DNA from: Heyndrickxia vini | Lineage (GTDB): Bacteria; Bacillota; Bacilli; Bacillales; Bacillaceae_C | Assembly (NCBI RefSeq): GCF_016772275.1 | Contig: NZ_CP065425.1 | Location: 40,001 to 104,000 of the forward strand | Length of the DNA stretch: 64,000 nt | Direction: 5' to 3' | Program-made: the position numbers and the translations under genes | Notes under the pieces: model-generated | Database searches by the model: none | What the model was told of the DNA's origin: nothing | The model's input: the letters and a program-made list of their open reading frames with translations, nothing else | Shown here: piece after piece, positions 1 to 11,887 of the stretch | Numbering within the stretch: position 1 is the first letter of the stretch | How the letters are laid out: each line of letters begins with the position of its first letter

Positions 1-251
1 TAGAAAATGAACATTTGCGTCGCCGACTGGATAATGGAGAATATGCCATAAATCAAGAAGGCACCTCGCAACAAAATGATGGAAATGGACAAATAGCTAT
101 TTCTAATCATAAAGAACTTGATATTGGTGAAGGTTACGATAACTTAGCTAGACTATATCAAGAAGGATTTCATATTTGCAATGTTCACTTTGGTAGCCCG
201 AGAAAAGATGAGGATTGTTTGTTTTGTCTATCATTTTTAAATAAGAAGTAA
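1..251 (+). CDS. yabA: Replication initiation-control protein YabA (3' part only)
   Basis: Only the C-terminal part is present, because the window starts inside the gene; the reading frame begins at base 3. The visible protein has a basic stretch (HLRRRLDN) and ends with a zinc-cluster motif, HICNVHFGS followed by DCLFCLSFL, giving one H-x-C and one C-x2-C. This tail is characteristic of YabA, which binds DnaA and the DnaN clamp and limits re-initiation of replication in Firmicutes. Its position directly before yabB and rsmI matches B. subtilis. The N-terminal coiled-coil lies outside the window. Confidence 0.9.
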   Translation, partial: ENEHLRRRLDNGEYAINQEGTSQQNDGNGQIAISNHKELDIGEGYDNLARLYQEGFHICNVHFGSPRKDEDCLFCLSFLNKK

Positions 252-320
252 TGTATCGAATGAAGATCGCAAATTATTTAGGAAAATGTATGCTTACAAG
301 AAAATGAAAGATAAATGAGT

Positions 321-350
321 AGCCTTCCTTAATAATGGGAAGGCTTTTCT
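321..350 (+). terminator. Intrinsic terminator after yabA
   Basis: An 8-bp GC-rich stem (AGCCTTCC pairing with GGAAGGCT) is followed by TTTCTTTATT. It lies between yabA and yabB. Confidence 0.75.
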
Positions 351-385
351 TTATTGTCTATATTTATGTCATGGAGGGTAGAATA

Positions 386-1162
386 ATGGTTGAGCTTAAA
401 GATGATGAACGACTTGACTATTTGCTTGCGGAAAACTTAAGAATTATTCAAAGTCCTTCCGTCTTTTCTTTTTCATTAGATGCAGTTTTATTAGCACGAT
501 TTGCTTATCTGCCAATTCAAAGAGGAGATATAATAGATTTATGCTCAGGAAATGGGGTCATTCCATTAATCATAAGTAAGCGAACAAAGGCCTCAATTAA
601 AGGAATTGAAATTCAAGAAAGACTTTATGATATGGCATTAAGGAGTATTGAATATAATCAGTTAGATGGGCAAATACAGATGATTCATGGTGATATAAAA
701 CATATGCCTGAAAAATTTGGACAAGCAAAGTTTGATGTTGTAACATGTAATCCCCCCTATTTTTCAACGCCGCCAAAAGGCGAAAAAAATAGTAATGAAC
801 ATTTAGCAATTGCTAGACACGAGCTTTTATGTACACTAGAGGATGCTATAATGGTAAGCAGCAAATTATTACGACAAGGGGGCAAGGCTGCATTTGTTCA
901 TAGACCGGGTAGATTATTAGATATTCTCACACTCATGAGAAAATATCGTATAGAGCCGAAACGTCTTAGATTTGTGTATCCAAGACAGGGGAAAGAAGCC
1001 AATACAATTCTTGTTGAAGGAATAAAAGATGGGAATAGCGATTTAAAAGTTTTACCTCCTTTGTTTATTTATAATGATGATAATCAGTATACAAACGAGG
1101 TAAAGGAAATACTATTTGGGAAGGAGGAGGGAGAAAATGCAAATACAAAAAAGTTTCCATGA
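386..1162 (+). CDS. yabB: TrmN6-like SAM-dependent methyltransferase YabB
   Basis: The 258-residue protein has a class I methyltransferase fold. The SAM-binding loop reads [11 protein letters not shown] near residue 50, and the N6-adenine methylase signature NPPY is present near residue 122. Family knowledge points to tRNA(Val) A37 N6-methylation (TrmN6 group), but the substrate is not visible here. The start at 386 is chosen because GGAGGG lies 8 bases upstream and the protein then begins [13 protein letters not shown], as in YabB homologues; an ATG at 371 is possible. Its end overlaps rsmI by 26 bases. The yazA gene found between these two genes in B. subtilis is absent. Confidence 0.85.
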   Translation: MVELKDDERLDYLLAENLRIIQSPSVFSFSLDAVLLARFAYLPIQRGDIIDLCSGNGVIPLIISKRTKASIKGIEIQERLYDMALRSIEYNQLDGQIQMIHGDIKHMPEKFGQAKFDVVTCNPPYFSTPPKGEKNSNEHLAIARHELLCTLEDAIMVSSKLLRQGGKAAFVHRPGRLLDILTLMRKYRIEPKRLRFVYPRQGKEANTILVEGIKDGNSDLKVLPPLFIYNDDNQYTNEVKEILFGKEEGENANTKKFP

Positions 1163-2021
1163 TGAAATGAATAAAGGAATTTTGTATCTAGTACCCACTC
1201 CTATTGGAAATTTAGAAGATATGACATTTCGAGCAATTCGTATGTTAAAGGAAGCACATATTATCGCTGCGGAAGATACAAGAAATACAAAAAGATTATG
1301 CAATTACTTTGAAATTGAGACTCCTATTATAAGTTATCATGAACATAATAAGGAAACGAGTTCGAAACAAATATTGTCTCGTTTACTTTCAGGTGAAAAG
1401 GTGGCTCTTGTGAGTGATGCGGGGATGCCGTCCATATCGGACCCCGGATATGAATTAGTTGTCGCTTCATTGGAAGAAGAGATTACTGTTGTTCCTTTGC
1501 CAGGTGCAAATGCTGCACTTACAGCATTAATCGCTTCGGGAATAAACCCACAGCCTTTTTATTTTTATGGATTTTTATCTAGGAATAAGAAAATGAGAAG
1601 GACTGAATTAGAAACATTGAACCGGCAAATATCGACATTTATTTTATATGAAGCTCCTCATCGATTAAAAGAAACTTTGAGAGACATGTCCGCTATTCTT
1701 GGGAATCGAAATATCGTCCTTTGTCGCGAATTAACGAAAAAGTTTGAGGAGTTTTTGCGCGGTACGATTGAAGAGGTCATTAAATGGTATGAAAGTAATG
1801 AAGTAAGGGGAGAATTTTGCATCATTGTTGAAGGGAGACCGACTTCGGCGGAGAATGAGCAGGAATCAATGTGGTGGACACCATTAAATATGGTTGAGCA
1901 TGTGGAGCATTACATATCTCAAAAGAATTTTACATCGAAAGAAGCAATAAAGCAGGTAGCTAAAGATCGGGATAAACCGAAAAGGGAAGTATATCAGGAA
2001 TACCACCGTGAGGAGAAATAG
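1137..2021 (+). CDS. rsmI: 16S rRNA (cytidine-1402-2'-O)-methyltransferase RsmI
   Basis: RsmI methylates the ribose of C1402 in the decoding centre of 16S rRNA. The 294-residue protein opens with [18 protein letters not shown] and carries [11 protein letters not shown] and the [14 protein letters not shown] signature, all diagnostic of this tetrapyrrole-methylase-like family. The start at 1137 follows a strong AAGGAGGAGG ribosome-binding site that lies inside the end of yabB, so the two genes are translationally coupled. A bidirectional terminator follows, then convergent abrB. Confidence 0.95.
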   Translation: MQIQKSFHDEMNKGILYLVPTPIGNLEDMTFRAIRMLKEAHIIAAEDTRNTKRLCNYFEIETPIISYHEHNKETSSKQILSRLLSGEKVALVSDAGMPSISDPGYELVVASLEEEITVVPLPGANAALTALIASGINPQPFYFYGFLSRNKKMRRTELETLNRQISTFILYEAPHRLKETLRDMSAILGNRNIVLCRELTKKFEEFLRGTIEEVIKWYESNEVRGEFCIIVEGRPTSAENEQESMWWTPLNMVEHVEHYISQKNFTSKEAIKQVAKDRDKPKREVYQEYHREEK

Positions 2022-2032
2022 ACGGATATAAT

Positions 2033-2068
2033 AAAACAGGCATTCTATTGTGATAGAATGCCTGTTTT
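2033..2068. terminator. Bidirectional terminator between rsmI and abrB
   Basis: A perfect 15-bp stem (AAAACAGGCATTCTA and its complement) around a 6-base loop has A-runs on the left and T-runs on the right. It can stop both convergent genes. Confidence 0.85.
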
Positions 2069-2069
2069 A

Positions 2070-2351
2070 TTATTCTTTGTGAAATGCACTTTGAATTTCT
2101 TTAACTAGTTGTTCTGCACCTTCACGGCTAAGAACAAGTTTTCCGCCAGCAAATTGAATATTATCGTCAGAAACGTCACCTGTAATATGACATGTCATGC
2201 TTGGTTTATATTTTTTTAGAATAATTTTTTCATCGTCAACATAGATTTCTAACGCGTCTTTCTCAGCAATTCCGAGAGTACGTCGTAATTCAATAGGAAT
2301 AACAACACGGCCTAATTCATCAACTTTACGAACAATACCAGTAGATTTCAT
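2070..2351 (-). CDS. abrB: Transition-state regulator AbrB
   Basis: AbrB is a DNA-binding repressor of post-exponential genes. The 93-residue protein starts MKSTGIVRKVDELGRVV, the SpoVT/AbrB swapped-hairpin DNA-binding domain, and continues through IPIELRRTLGIAEKDAL. The C-terminal multimerisation half contains the single cysteine (MTCHITGDVS). The start is set by GAGGAG 8 bases upstream. It is the only minus-strand protein gene before the IS element. Two Spo0A boxes lie between its promoter and the start codon, so repression by Spo0A~P is expected as in B. subtilis. Confidence 0.97.
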   Translation of the reverse strand: MKSTGIVRKVDELGRVVIPIELRRTLGIAEKDALEIYVDDEKIILKKYKPSMTCHITGDVSDDNIQFAGGKLVLSREGAEQLVKEIQSAFHKE

Positions 2352-2382
2352 TTTGTTTCTCCTCTCATTTTCTAAAGTATCT

Positions 2383-2399
2383 GTCGTCATTTTTCGACA
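2383..2399 (-). promoter_or_regulatory. Tandem Spo0A boxes of abrB
   Basis: Read on the minus strand, TGTCGAA (2399-2393) and TGACGAC (2389-2383) lie downstream of the abrB promoter. They match the 0A-box consensus TGNCGAA and the tandem arrangement known at B. subtilis abrB. Confidence 0.8.
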
Positions 2400-2419
2400 T
2401 ATTTTTTATAACTGAATCT

Positions 2420-2448
2420 ATCATACCAACGATTCCCAAAATCGTCAA
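2420..2448 (-). promoter_or_regulatory. Sigma-A promoter of abrB
   Basis: On the minus strand TTGACG, a 17-base spacer and TATGAT are visible about 70 bases upstream of the abrB start. Confidence 0.75.
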
Positions 2449-2594
2449 TAATTATTTTTAATTAAAAATAAATTTGTAAAACTCGTAAACTCGTTGATAT
2501 ATATGGGTTTTGAACACCTTTTCCGTAATATTTTAATAGTTCCAATATCAAAAAATATCAATAAATTTACATATTTAAAATTGGAAACAGATAA

Positions 2595-2629
2595 TTCGAC
2601 AATATTCTACATTTCTCCCCAGTGTCGAA
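2595..2629. promoter_or_regulatory. Inverted pair of perfect Spo0A boxes between abrB and metG
   Basis: TTCGACA (2595-2601) and TGTCGAA (2623-2629) are perfect 7-base 0A boxes facing each other, starts 28 bases apart, just upstream of the metG promoter. They are distinct from the tandem boxes of abrB. No Spo0A role at metG is known to me; function is inferred only from the motif. Confidence 0.45.
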
Positions 2630-2658
2630 TAGATATAAATGATGAATAGGTAGAAAAG

Positions 2659-2687
2659 TTGCAGAAAAGCAAAAATTTATGTATATT
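2659..2687 (+). promoter_or_regulatory. Sigma-A promoter of metG
   Basis: TTGCAG, a 17-base spacer and TATATT are found, placing the transcript start near 2694 and leaving a leader of about 120 bases before metG. Confidence 0.6.
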
Positions 2688-2758
2688 TTGAAGGTATAAG
2701 AGGAAATGATGAGTTAATAGAGGAAATGAATAGGATTTGCCCAAATTGGCATTAATAC

Positions 2759-4778
<2,020 letters not shown>

Positions 4779-4819
4779 ATGTAATATAAAAACTGCAAAT
4801 CTTTAATCAATTTTATTGG

Positions 4820-4886
4820 AAATAACATAGTGATGTTTCACGTGGAACATTTTTCGACGGAATCCACTATGTTATTTTCTTTTTTT
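4820..4886 (+). terminator. metG terminator with parS in its loop
   Basis: A perfect 13-bp stem (AAATAACATAGTG at 4820-4832, complement at 4865-4877) is followed by a T-rich run. The 32-base loop contains the complete parS site. Confidence 0.75.
4834..4849. promoter_or_regulatory. parS: parS centromere-like site for ParB/Spo0J
   Basis: TGTTTCACGTGGAACA is the exact complement of TGTTCCACGTGAAACA, a perfect match to the consensus TGTTNCACGTGAAACA. An origin-proximal parS near metG is expected in Bacillus; ParB loads here for origin segregation and SMC recruitment. Confidence 0.93.
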
Positions 4887-4978
4887 CATTATATTTGAAT
4901 AAATTAATTTCATTATAAATAATTGTTTAGTAAGGAATTATAAGAGATAGGTTAATTGGAAGTTACGGCTTTTCTAGA

Positions 4979-5188
4979 ATGAAAATAGTGAAAATCCTCT
5001 CAGACGATGAGAAAAGGAAATATTATTCTTAACTTGGTCCATGGCAAGGATATGTCGAAGAATGTATAGATATGTTAGACTATGAAACCTCCTTGTTTTA
5101 CCAATTTAAGGAGGAAATTTCCCTAATGAATTGTAATCTAAATGTTAAAGGAATGCAAAGCTTGTGTAGAGTTTTTAGTATAAAATAA
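4979..5188 (+). pseudogene. Possible decayed ORF between metG and tatD
   Basis: An ATG at 4979 opens 17 codons, ends at an in-frame TAA (5030), and the same frame then stays open for 51 codons to TAA at 5186. The text after the stop (LGPWQGYVEECIDMLDYE) looks protein-like, but I recognise no family. No good ribosome-binding site precedes the ATG. It may be a gene fragment broken by a stop, or chance. The rest of the 4887-5209 interval shows nothing else except the AGGAAGAG ribosome-binding site of tatD. Confidence 0.25.
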
Positions 5189-5209
5189 AATTGGAAAAGA
5201 GGAAGAGAA

Positions 5210-5977
5210 ATGTTATTCGATACACATGTTCATCTTAATGATTCACAGTATGCTGATGATCTTGAAGTAGTGATACAAAATGCAAAAGAAGCGGGCATAT
5301 CCAATATGGTAGTAGTTGGTTTTGATCGTCCAACAATCACGAAAGCGATGGAACTTGTTGAACGGTATGAATTTCTTTATGCAAGTGTTGGATGGCATCC
5401 CGTAGATGCGATTGATATGACTGAACAAGATTTAGCATGGATTGAACAGTTGGCAAAACACCCTAAAGTGGTTGCGCTAGGTGAAATGGGTTTAGATTAT
5501 CATTGGGATAAGTCTCCAAAGGACATTCAAAAGGATGTGTTTCGGAAACAAATACGATTAGCAAAGAAAGTAAAAATGCCCATAATTATTCATAATCGAG
5601 AAGCGACACAGGACATCGTAGATATACTAAAAGAAGAGGGTGCAGAAGAAGTTGGCGGTATTATGCATTGCTTTAGTGGAAGTACTGAAGTGGCTAAAGA
5701 ATGTATCAATATGAACTTTTTCATCTCCTTAGGCGGCCCAGTGACCTTCAAAAATGCAAAAAAACCAAAAGAAGTAGCATCTGAGATTCCATTAAGTCAC
5801 CTATTGATAGAAACGGATTGTCCGTATTTAGCGCCACACCCTTACAGAGGAAAAAGAAATGAGCCAGCATATGTAAAGCTTGTAGCTGAGCAAATTGCTG
5901 AAATTAAGGGGATAACATTAGAGGAAGTGGCTGAACAAACGAATAGAAATGCCAAAAAGTTATTTGGCATCGATTGA
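5210..5977 (+). CDS. tatD: TatD-family metal-dependent DNase
   Basis: The 255-residue TIM-barrel amidohydrolase-type protein has the full set of TatD metal ligands: FDTHVHLND at the N-terminus, GEMGLDYHW near residue 90, IIHNREA, MHCFSGS, and the C-terminal ETDCPYLAPHPYRGKRNEP. Homologues act as 3'-5' exonucleases or 2'-deoxyribonucleases. GAGGAAGAG precedes the ATG. It lies between metG and yabE as in B. subtilis (there yabD). The physiological substrate cannot be told from sequence. Confidence 0.93.
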   Translation: MLFDTHVHLNDSQYADDLEVVIQNAKEAGISNMVVVGFDRPTITKAMELVERYEFLYASVGWHPVDAIDMTEQDLAWIEQLAKHPKVVALGEMGLDYHWDKSPKDIQKDVFRKQIRLAKKVKMPIIIHNREATQDIVDILKEEGAEEVGGIMHCFSGSTEVAKECINMNFFISLGGPVTFKNAKKPKEVASEIPLSHLLIETDCPYLAPHPYRGKRNEPAYVKLVAEQIAEIKGITLEEVAEQTNRNAKKLFGID

Positions 5978-6144
5978 TAGGAGAAAATGACGAAAAGATT
6001 ATCATCTTGTCCGTTATTTTTTCAAAAAATTTAAAGGTTCTACATGTCTCACTTACCTCATAGGATAACCTTGTCGATAAGTCACCCTTCTCCTTTCTGT
6101 AGAATGTGTAAAAACAGAATTAAAGTTTTTTTTAAACTGGAAGG

Positions 6145-6173
6145 TTGACAGTCGGCAAGATCGTCTATATAAT
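6145..6173 (+). promoter_or_regulatory. Consensus sigma-A promoter of yabE
   Basis: TTGACA, a 17-base spacer and TATAAT match the consensus perfectly, 31 bases upstream of the yabE ATG. Confidence 0.85.
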
Positions 6174-6203
6174 CTCACGAAGAGAAGGAGGCGTTTCATT
6201 TTC

Positions 6204-7397
6204 ATGAATTTTAAGCATGTGAAAAGCCTGTTTTCCAAAACAGCGAGTAGTAAAAGACTTACTATTGTGGTTACCAGTTCCCTCGTTTTTGTAGCGGCAT
6301 TAGGGTTGATTACCTATGAAACTACTAAAAAAACAGTCGCTATGACCCTTGATGGGAAGGAAAAGATTATAAGGACACACTCAAAAACGGTAGGTAATAT
6401 TCTAGAGGAGTTGGATATCGAATTACACTCAAATGATTATTTGTCCTTACCCGCGGAGACGACGGTAAAGGATAAGTTATCCTTTGTATGGGAACCAGCG
6501 AAGCAAGTACATCTAACAATTGATGGAAAGCAGCGAAGTGTTTGGACGACAGAAGATACTGTGAAGGACTTACTTAAAAACGAAAATATTAGGATTGGAA
6601 ATCACGATCAAGTGAGACCAAAACTAAATGAAAATATCTCTGAAAATATGAAAATAGATATTTCAAAGGCATTTTCACTTACACTTAATGATGGTGGGAA
6701 GAAGAATAAGGTTTGGTCAACTTCGACTACTGTCGCTGACTTTTTAAAGCAACAGGGAATTAAACTTGAAGAATTAGACCGTACGAAACCGGATCTAGAC
6801 AAAAAAGTTAGTCCAGAAGATGTAATCAAAGTGATCAGAGTTAAAAAAGTCAGCGATGTGGTGGAAGAACCAATTGATTATGCTGTGCAAACAAGAAAAG
6901 ATACGGACCTACTTAAAGGTCAGGAAAAGGTAATACAGCACGGTCAAAATGGATTGGTTAGAAAAGAATATGAAGTGACAAAAGAAAACGGTAAAGAAGT
7001 TAGTCGAAAATTAATAAATGAAGACCTAATTAAAAAAAGTAAAGAAAAGATTGTTATGGTAGGAACAAAAGTTGTGACTGCGCAGGTTTCTCGCGGTGAA
7101 GCTAGTGGTACGGAATATTATGTGTCATCTACAGCCTACACTGCTGATTGCAACGGATGTTCAGGGCATACGGCAACGGGAATTAATCTTCGGTCGAATC
7201 CTAATATAAAAATTATTGCGGTGGATCCTAGTTTCATACCTCTTGGAACAAAGGTATATGTTGAGGGATATGGATATGCTATTGCAGCAGATACGGGTGG
7301 TGCAATAAAAGGCAGAAAAATTGATGTGTTTTTTAGTAACCATTCCCAAGCATATAGATGGGGGAGAAAACAAGTTAAGATTCGAATTTTAAATTAA
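6204..7397 (+). CDS. yabE: Cell-wall-binding protein YabE (DUF348, G5 and 3D domains)
   Basis: The 397-residue protein has an N-terminal membrane anchor or signal (about residues 18-38), DUF348 (ubiquitin-like) repeats (about 40-200, recurring K-x-V-W-T/S pattern), a G5 domain (about 200-285) and a C-terminal 3D domain with conserved aspartates (AVDPSF, AADTGGAIKG, KIDVF). This is the RpfB/Sps-like architecture of Firmicute cell-wall lytic or resuscitation factors. B. subtilis YabE is somewhat longer (about 437). The ATG at 6204 follows GAAGGAGG. Confidence 0.9.
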   Translation: MNFKHVKSLFSKTASSKRLTIVVTSSLVFVAALGLITYETTKKTVAMTLDGKEKIIRTHSKTVGNILEELDIELHSNDYLSLPAETTVKDKLSFVWEPAKQVHLTIDGKQRSVWTTEDTVKDLLKNENIRIGNHDQVRPKLNENISENMKIDISKAFSLTLNDGGKKNKVWSTSTTVADFLKQQGIKLEELDRTKPDLDKKVSPEDVIKVIRVKKVSDVVEEPIDYAVQTRKDTDLLKGQEKVIQHGQNGLVRKEYEVTKENGKEVSRKLINEDLIKKSKEKIVMVGTKVVTAQVSRGEASGTEYYVSSTAYTADCNGCSGHTATGINLRSNPNIKIIAVDPSFIPLGTKVYVEGYGYAIAADTGGAIKGRKIDVFFSNHSQAYRWGRKQVKIRILN

Positions 7398-7405
7398 TGG
7401 CTAAT

Positions 7406-7436
7406 GCAGAGGACCTTCCTCTGCTTTTCTTTTTTA
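7406..7436 (+). terminator. Terminator of yabE
   Basis: GCAGAGGA pairs with TCCTCTGC across a 3-base loop, followed by TTTTCTTTTTT. Confidence 0.85.
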
Positions 7437-7517
7437 TGTTAATACAATTATAATATAAGTGGTTTATAATATTAGACGAAATTTGTTACAAAAATGTTTC
7501 ATTATTTTGGAGGAAAA

Positions 7518-8949
<1,432 letters not shown>

Positions 8950-8960
8950 TCCGTGAATTG

Positions 8961-8998
8961 AAAGGGCAGCCATAAAAGATTTGGTTTGCCCTTTTTTG
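8961..8998 (+). terminator. Terminator of rnmV-ksgA
   Basis: AAAGGGCA pairs with TGCCCTTT over a 19-base loop, followed by a T-run. Confidence 0.7.
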
Positions 8999-9026
8999 CA
9001 CACCTTCTATTTTTTCGCATAGCCTA
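8998..9026 (+). promoter_or_regulatory. Putative sigma-K promoter of yabG
   Basis: CATAGCCTA (9018-9026) fits the sigma-K -10 consensus CATANNNTA, with GCACACC about 16 bases upstream as a fit to the -35 element. yabG is a sigma-K gene in B. subtilis. Confidence 0.5.
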
Positions 9027-9072
9027 GTGTTAGAAGTTATGATTACTTGCTTTTCAATGGAGTTGACACCTC

Positions 9073-9951
9073 ATGAGCGTGGCTATTAATTCAATTGTGG
9101 GACGAAAATCGTATCATTGTGACCTCTTGTTTAGAGTGATTGATATAAAAGAAAAGAATGGTGTAAAGAACGCGATTCTTTACGGAGAGGATTATCGGTT
9201 AATTGCGGATGCGCCATTTGCAGATCTTGTCACGGTCGATTCGGAGGAACGTTCAAAAATTTCAAGGGAATTTCGATCATTAGAGGCACAATCGCTGGAA
9301 TTGTTTCAACAAGATATTGATTTATTGCGACAAAAACGCGAATATAAAGCAACCAACGGTTACAGTCAAGAATATAATTATTTTCATATTCCCGGTCGTG
9401 TTCTTCATCTTGATGGGGACCCTTCCTATTTAAAGAAGTGTATTGATTTATATGAAAAGATCGGGGTAAAGGTATATGGTGTACACTGCTATGAGAAAGA
9501 TATGCCTCAGCAGATCGGTCCGTTAATTGAAAAGTTCCGGCCGGACATATTAGTCATTACCGGTCACGATTCATATTCTAAGTCAAAAGGCAAAAAGACA
9601 GATATTAATGCATATAGACATTCGAAGTATTTTGTAAGAACAGTAATAGAAGCAAGAAAAAGGGTACCACATTTAGATCAATTAATTATCTTTGCAGGTG
9701 CTTGTCAATCTCATTTTGAATCACTGATCCATGCGGGAGCAAACTTTGCAAGCTCGCCATTACGGGTAAATATTCACGCACTTGATCCAGTCTATATTGT
9801 TGCTAAAATTAGCTATACATCTTTTATGGATCAAGTAAATGTATGGGATGTATTACGCAACACATTAACAGGAGAAAAGGGTTTAGGCGGAATAGAGACA
9901 AAGGGCGTCCTCCGTACTGGTGCGCCGTATAAACCAATAGTGGAGGACTAA
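9073..9951 (+). CDS. yabG: Sporulation-specific protease YabG
   Basis: YabG is a mother-cell cysteine protease (peptidase family U57) that processes spore coat proteins late in sporulation. The 292-residue protein shows an N-terminal small barrel-like region (VGRKSYHCDLLFRV) and the conserved blocks ILVITGHDSYSKSKG near residue 158 and IIFAGACQSHFES near residue 212, which hold a likely catalytic histidine and cysteine. It is monocistronic between two terminators, with a sigma-K-like promoter. The ATG at 9073 has a modest GGAG about 11 bases upstream. Confidence 0.93.
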   Translation: MSVAINSIVGRKSYHCDLLFRVIDIKEKNGVKNAILYGEDYRLIADAPFADLVTVDSEERSKISREFRSLEAQSLELFQQDIDLLRQKREYKATNGYSQEYNYFHIPGRVLHLDGDPSYLKKCIDLYEKIGVKVYGVHCYEKDMPQQIGPLIEKFRPDILVITGHDSYSKSKGKKTDINAYRHSKYFVRTVIEARKRVPHLDQLIIFAGACQSHFESLIHAGANFASSPLRVNIHALDPVYIVAKISYTSFMDQVNVWDVLRNTLTGEKGLGGIETKGVLRTGAPYKPIVED

Positions 9952-9954
9952 AAT

Positions 9955-9996
9955 AATATCTCTAATGAATATTTCATTAGGGATATTTTCATTTTT
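9955..9996 (+). terminator. Terminator of yabG
   Basis: A 14-base near-perfect inverted repeat (AATATCTCTAATGA and TCATTAGGGATATT) is followed by TTCATTTTT. Confidence 0.75.
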
Positions 9997-10108
9997 ACCT
10001 TCCACATGGTATATACAAATTTCTTACATATTATTTATGTTATTGGGAAAAATAGTTTGTGAAAAGATCGCTTGTAAAAAAAACTGTTATTTTGATGAAT
10101 GAAAAGTA

Positions 10109-10138
10109 TTGACAGTACAATCGTTTCATTGATAAAAT
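10109..10138 (+). promoter_or_regulatory. Possible upstream promoter of veg
   Basis: TTGACA at 10109, an 18-base spacer and TAAAAT lie about 40 bases upstream of the main veg promoter. Confidence 0.4.
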
Positions 10139-10151
10139 AATTATTTTATAT

Positions 10152-10180
10152 TTGACCTTTTTCACATAAAGTGTTATACT
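10152..10180 (+). promoter_or_regulatory. Sigma-A promoter of veg
   Basis: TTGACC, a 17-base spacer and TATACT lie 23 bases upstream of the veg ATG, leaving a very short leader. veg has a very strong vegetative promoter in B. subtilis. Confidence 0.75.
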
Positions 10181-10203
10181 ATTACATAGTGAGGTGGAGC
10201 GAA

Positions 10204-10473
10204 ATGCCAAAAACATTAACTGACATTAAAAGATCGCTTGATTCCAATTTAGGAAAACGATTAATGTTAAAAGCTAATGGTGGACGAAGAAAAACAATTG
10301 AACGTTCGGGTGTTTTGGCAGAAACTTATCCATCAGTTTTTGTCATCGAATTAGATCAAGAGGAAAACTCGTTTGAACGTGTTTCCTACAGCTATGCAGA
10401 TGTGCTTACTGAAACGGTCCAACTAACCTTCTATGATGAAGCAACAGGAAATATAGTATTAGGGCAGCAGTAA
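10204..10473 (+). CDS. veg: Veg protein (biofilm-associated)
   Basis: The 89-residue protein begins [19 protein letters not shown] and matches Veg across its length (B. subtilis 86 residues). Veg folds as an SH3-like barrel and, in B. subtilis, stimulates biofilm formation through the SinR/SlrR switch; the biochemical role remains uncertain. The ATG at 10204 follows GAGGTGGAG. An in-frame TTG at 10171 lies in the promoter and is rejected. The gene is monocistronic. Confidence 0.95.
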   Translation: MPKTLTDIKRSLDSNLGKRLMLKANGGRRKTIERSGVLAETYPSVFVIELDQEENSFERVSYSYADVLTETVQLTFYDEATGNIVLGQQ

Positions 10474-10496
10474 ACATTATGTTTACTGCTTTTTGT
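10466..10496 (+). terminator. Terminator overlapping the veg stop codon
   Basis: AGCAGTAAAC pairs with GTTTACTGCT around a 5-base loop, followed by TTTTGTTTTG. The first arm contains the last veg codons and the TAA. Confidence 0.8.
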
Positions 10497-10518
10497 TTTG
10501 CACATTAATGTAACTTAA

Positions 10519-10548
10519 CTTATAAATACGCTTGGTACGAACATACTA
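10519..10548 (+). promoter_or_regulatory. Putative sigma-G promoter of sspF
   Basis: CATACTA (10542-10548) equals the sigma-G -10 consensus. The -35 region (CTTATA, 17 bases upstream) is only a partial match. Confidence 0.5.
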
Positions 10549-10580
10549 TATATGCGGCTTGTTAAAGGGGGATTTTCATT

Positions 10581-10763
10581 ATGGGCAGAAAACGAGGAAT
10601 GATGTCTGACCGGTTCAAAGAGGAACTGGCAAAGGATTTAGGTTTTTATGATGTCGTTAAACAAGAAGGTTGGGGCGGCATAAAGGCGAGGGATGCAGGG
10701 AATATGGTTAAGCGTGCCATTGAAATTGCTCAACAACAACTTGCTAACAATAAGAATTCCTAA
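10581..10763 (+). CDS. sspF: Small acid-soluble spore protein, SspF type
   Basis: The 60-residue protein matches SspF over its whole length. It has the alpha/beta-type SASP core [20 protein letters not shown], with the residues used to coat and stiffen spore DNA. Synthesis is expected in the forespore under sigma-G. The ATG follows AAAGGGGGA. It has its own terminator and lies in the conserved veg-sspF-ispE order. Confidence 0.95.
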   Translation: MGRKRGMMSDRFKEELAKDLGFYDVVKQEGWGGIKARDAGNMVKRAIEIAQQQLANNKNS

Positions 10764-10807
10764 AAAGGCAACTCGAGCTCAGGGGAGGATAATAATTTAC
10801 ATGCCGC

Positions 10808-10838
10808 AAGACCGAGTGGATTCCTCGGTCTTTTTTTT
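10808..10838 (+). terminator. Terminator of sspF
   Basis: AGACCGAG pairs with CTCGGTCT around a 7-base loop, followed by eight T. Confidence 0.9.
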
Positions 10839-10990
10839 CTATATTAATAAGGACTTCCAAAGAATGCGTGAAAATGGTAAAATACAATACTTGTGAAGAG
10901 GTTATATGGCAATTATTGTTTGTGGTAAAATAGTACAAACTTATAAATACATAAATGAAAATTAATGTTGAATTAGAGTGGGTGGGTATA

Positions 10991-11857
10991 TTGACAATTT
11001 TTATAAAAGCACCGGCTAAAATAAATTTAACTTTGGATGTTCTAAACAAACGGAATGATGGTTATCATGAGGTTGAAATGATTATGACTACGATTGATTT
11101 ATCGGACCGCATCGGATTATCTGAAATGAGCGGAAACGAAATTCGTATTATTTCACAGAATCGATTTGTTCCGGATGATCAACGTAATTTAGCCTATCAA
11201 GCGGCAAGAATTCTAAAGGAAAAGTTTAATGTTAAGCAAGGTGTGAGTATTACCATTGATAAAGCAATTCCAGTAGCCGCGGGATTAGCTGGTGGCAGCA
11301 GTGATGCAGCTGCGACATTAAGAGGCTTAAACAAACTATGGAATTTAGGTCTTACTTTAGACGAACTTGCTGAAATTGGGGCTGAAATTGGTTCAGATGT
11401 TTCTTTTTGTGTATATGGTGGAACAGCAATGGCAAAAGGACGTGGGGAGAAGATCACGTATTTGCCAGCCCCGCCTAATTGTTGGGTAATATTGGCGAAG
11501 CCATCAATCGGTGTTTCGACCGCTGATGTATACCGTAATTTAGATCTATCAAAAGTTAACCATCCTGATTCCAACGCAATGATTGCAGCACTTCAAAATG
11601 GAAGTTATTCAACAGTCTGTAACTGTATTGGCAATGTGTTAGAAAGTGTAACTTTATCAATGCATCCAGAAGTCCAACATATTAAAGAACAGATGGAGCG
11701 ATTTGGCGCAGATGCCGTATTAATGAGTGGAAGTGGACCAACAGTTTTTGGCCTTGTCCAATACGATTCTAGGCTGCAAAGAATTTATAATGGATTAAGG
11801 GGATTTTGTGACCAAGTATATGCGGTTCGTATGCTTGGGGAGCGATTTTCAGAATAA
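10991..11857 (+). CDS. ispE: 4-(cytidine 5'-diphospho)-2-C-methyl-D-erythritol kinase
   Basis: IspE phosphorylates CDP-ME in the MEP isoprenoid pathway. The 288-residue GHMP kinase has [12 protein letters not shown] at the start, the glycine-rich ATP loop [21 protein letters not shown] near residue 90, and the C-terminal [12 protein letters not shown] chose TTG at 10991 because homologues begin just before KAPAKINL and a G-rich site (GTGGGTGGGT) lies upstream. An in-frame ATG at 10955 would add 12 residues that do not look conserved. purR follows after 89 bases. Confidence 0.93.
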   Translation: MTIFIKAPAKINLTLDVLNKRNDGYHEVEMIMTTIDLSDRIGLSEMSGNEIRIISQNRFVPDDQRNLAYQAARILKEKFNVKQGVSITIDKAIPVAAGLAGGSSDAAATLRGLNKLWNLGLTLDELAEIGAEIGSDVSFCVYGGTAMAKGRGEKITYLPAPPNCWVILAKPSIGVSTADVYRNLDLSKVNHPDSNAMIAALQNGSYSTVCNCIGNVLESVTLSMHPEVQHIKEQMERFGADAVLMSGSGPTVFGLVQYDSRLQRIYNGLRGFCDQVYAVRMLGERFSE

Positions 11858-11887
11858 TAAAAAGAAATGGTAACTGCTCCATAGACA

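Noticed and set aside
10693-10896. 67-codon frame overlapping sspF and its terminator
   Set aside because: A frame shadow of sspF continuing through the terminator hairpin; sspF in the other frame is a clear SASP.
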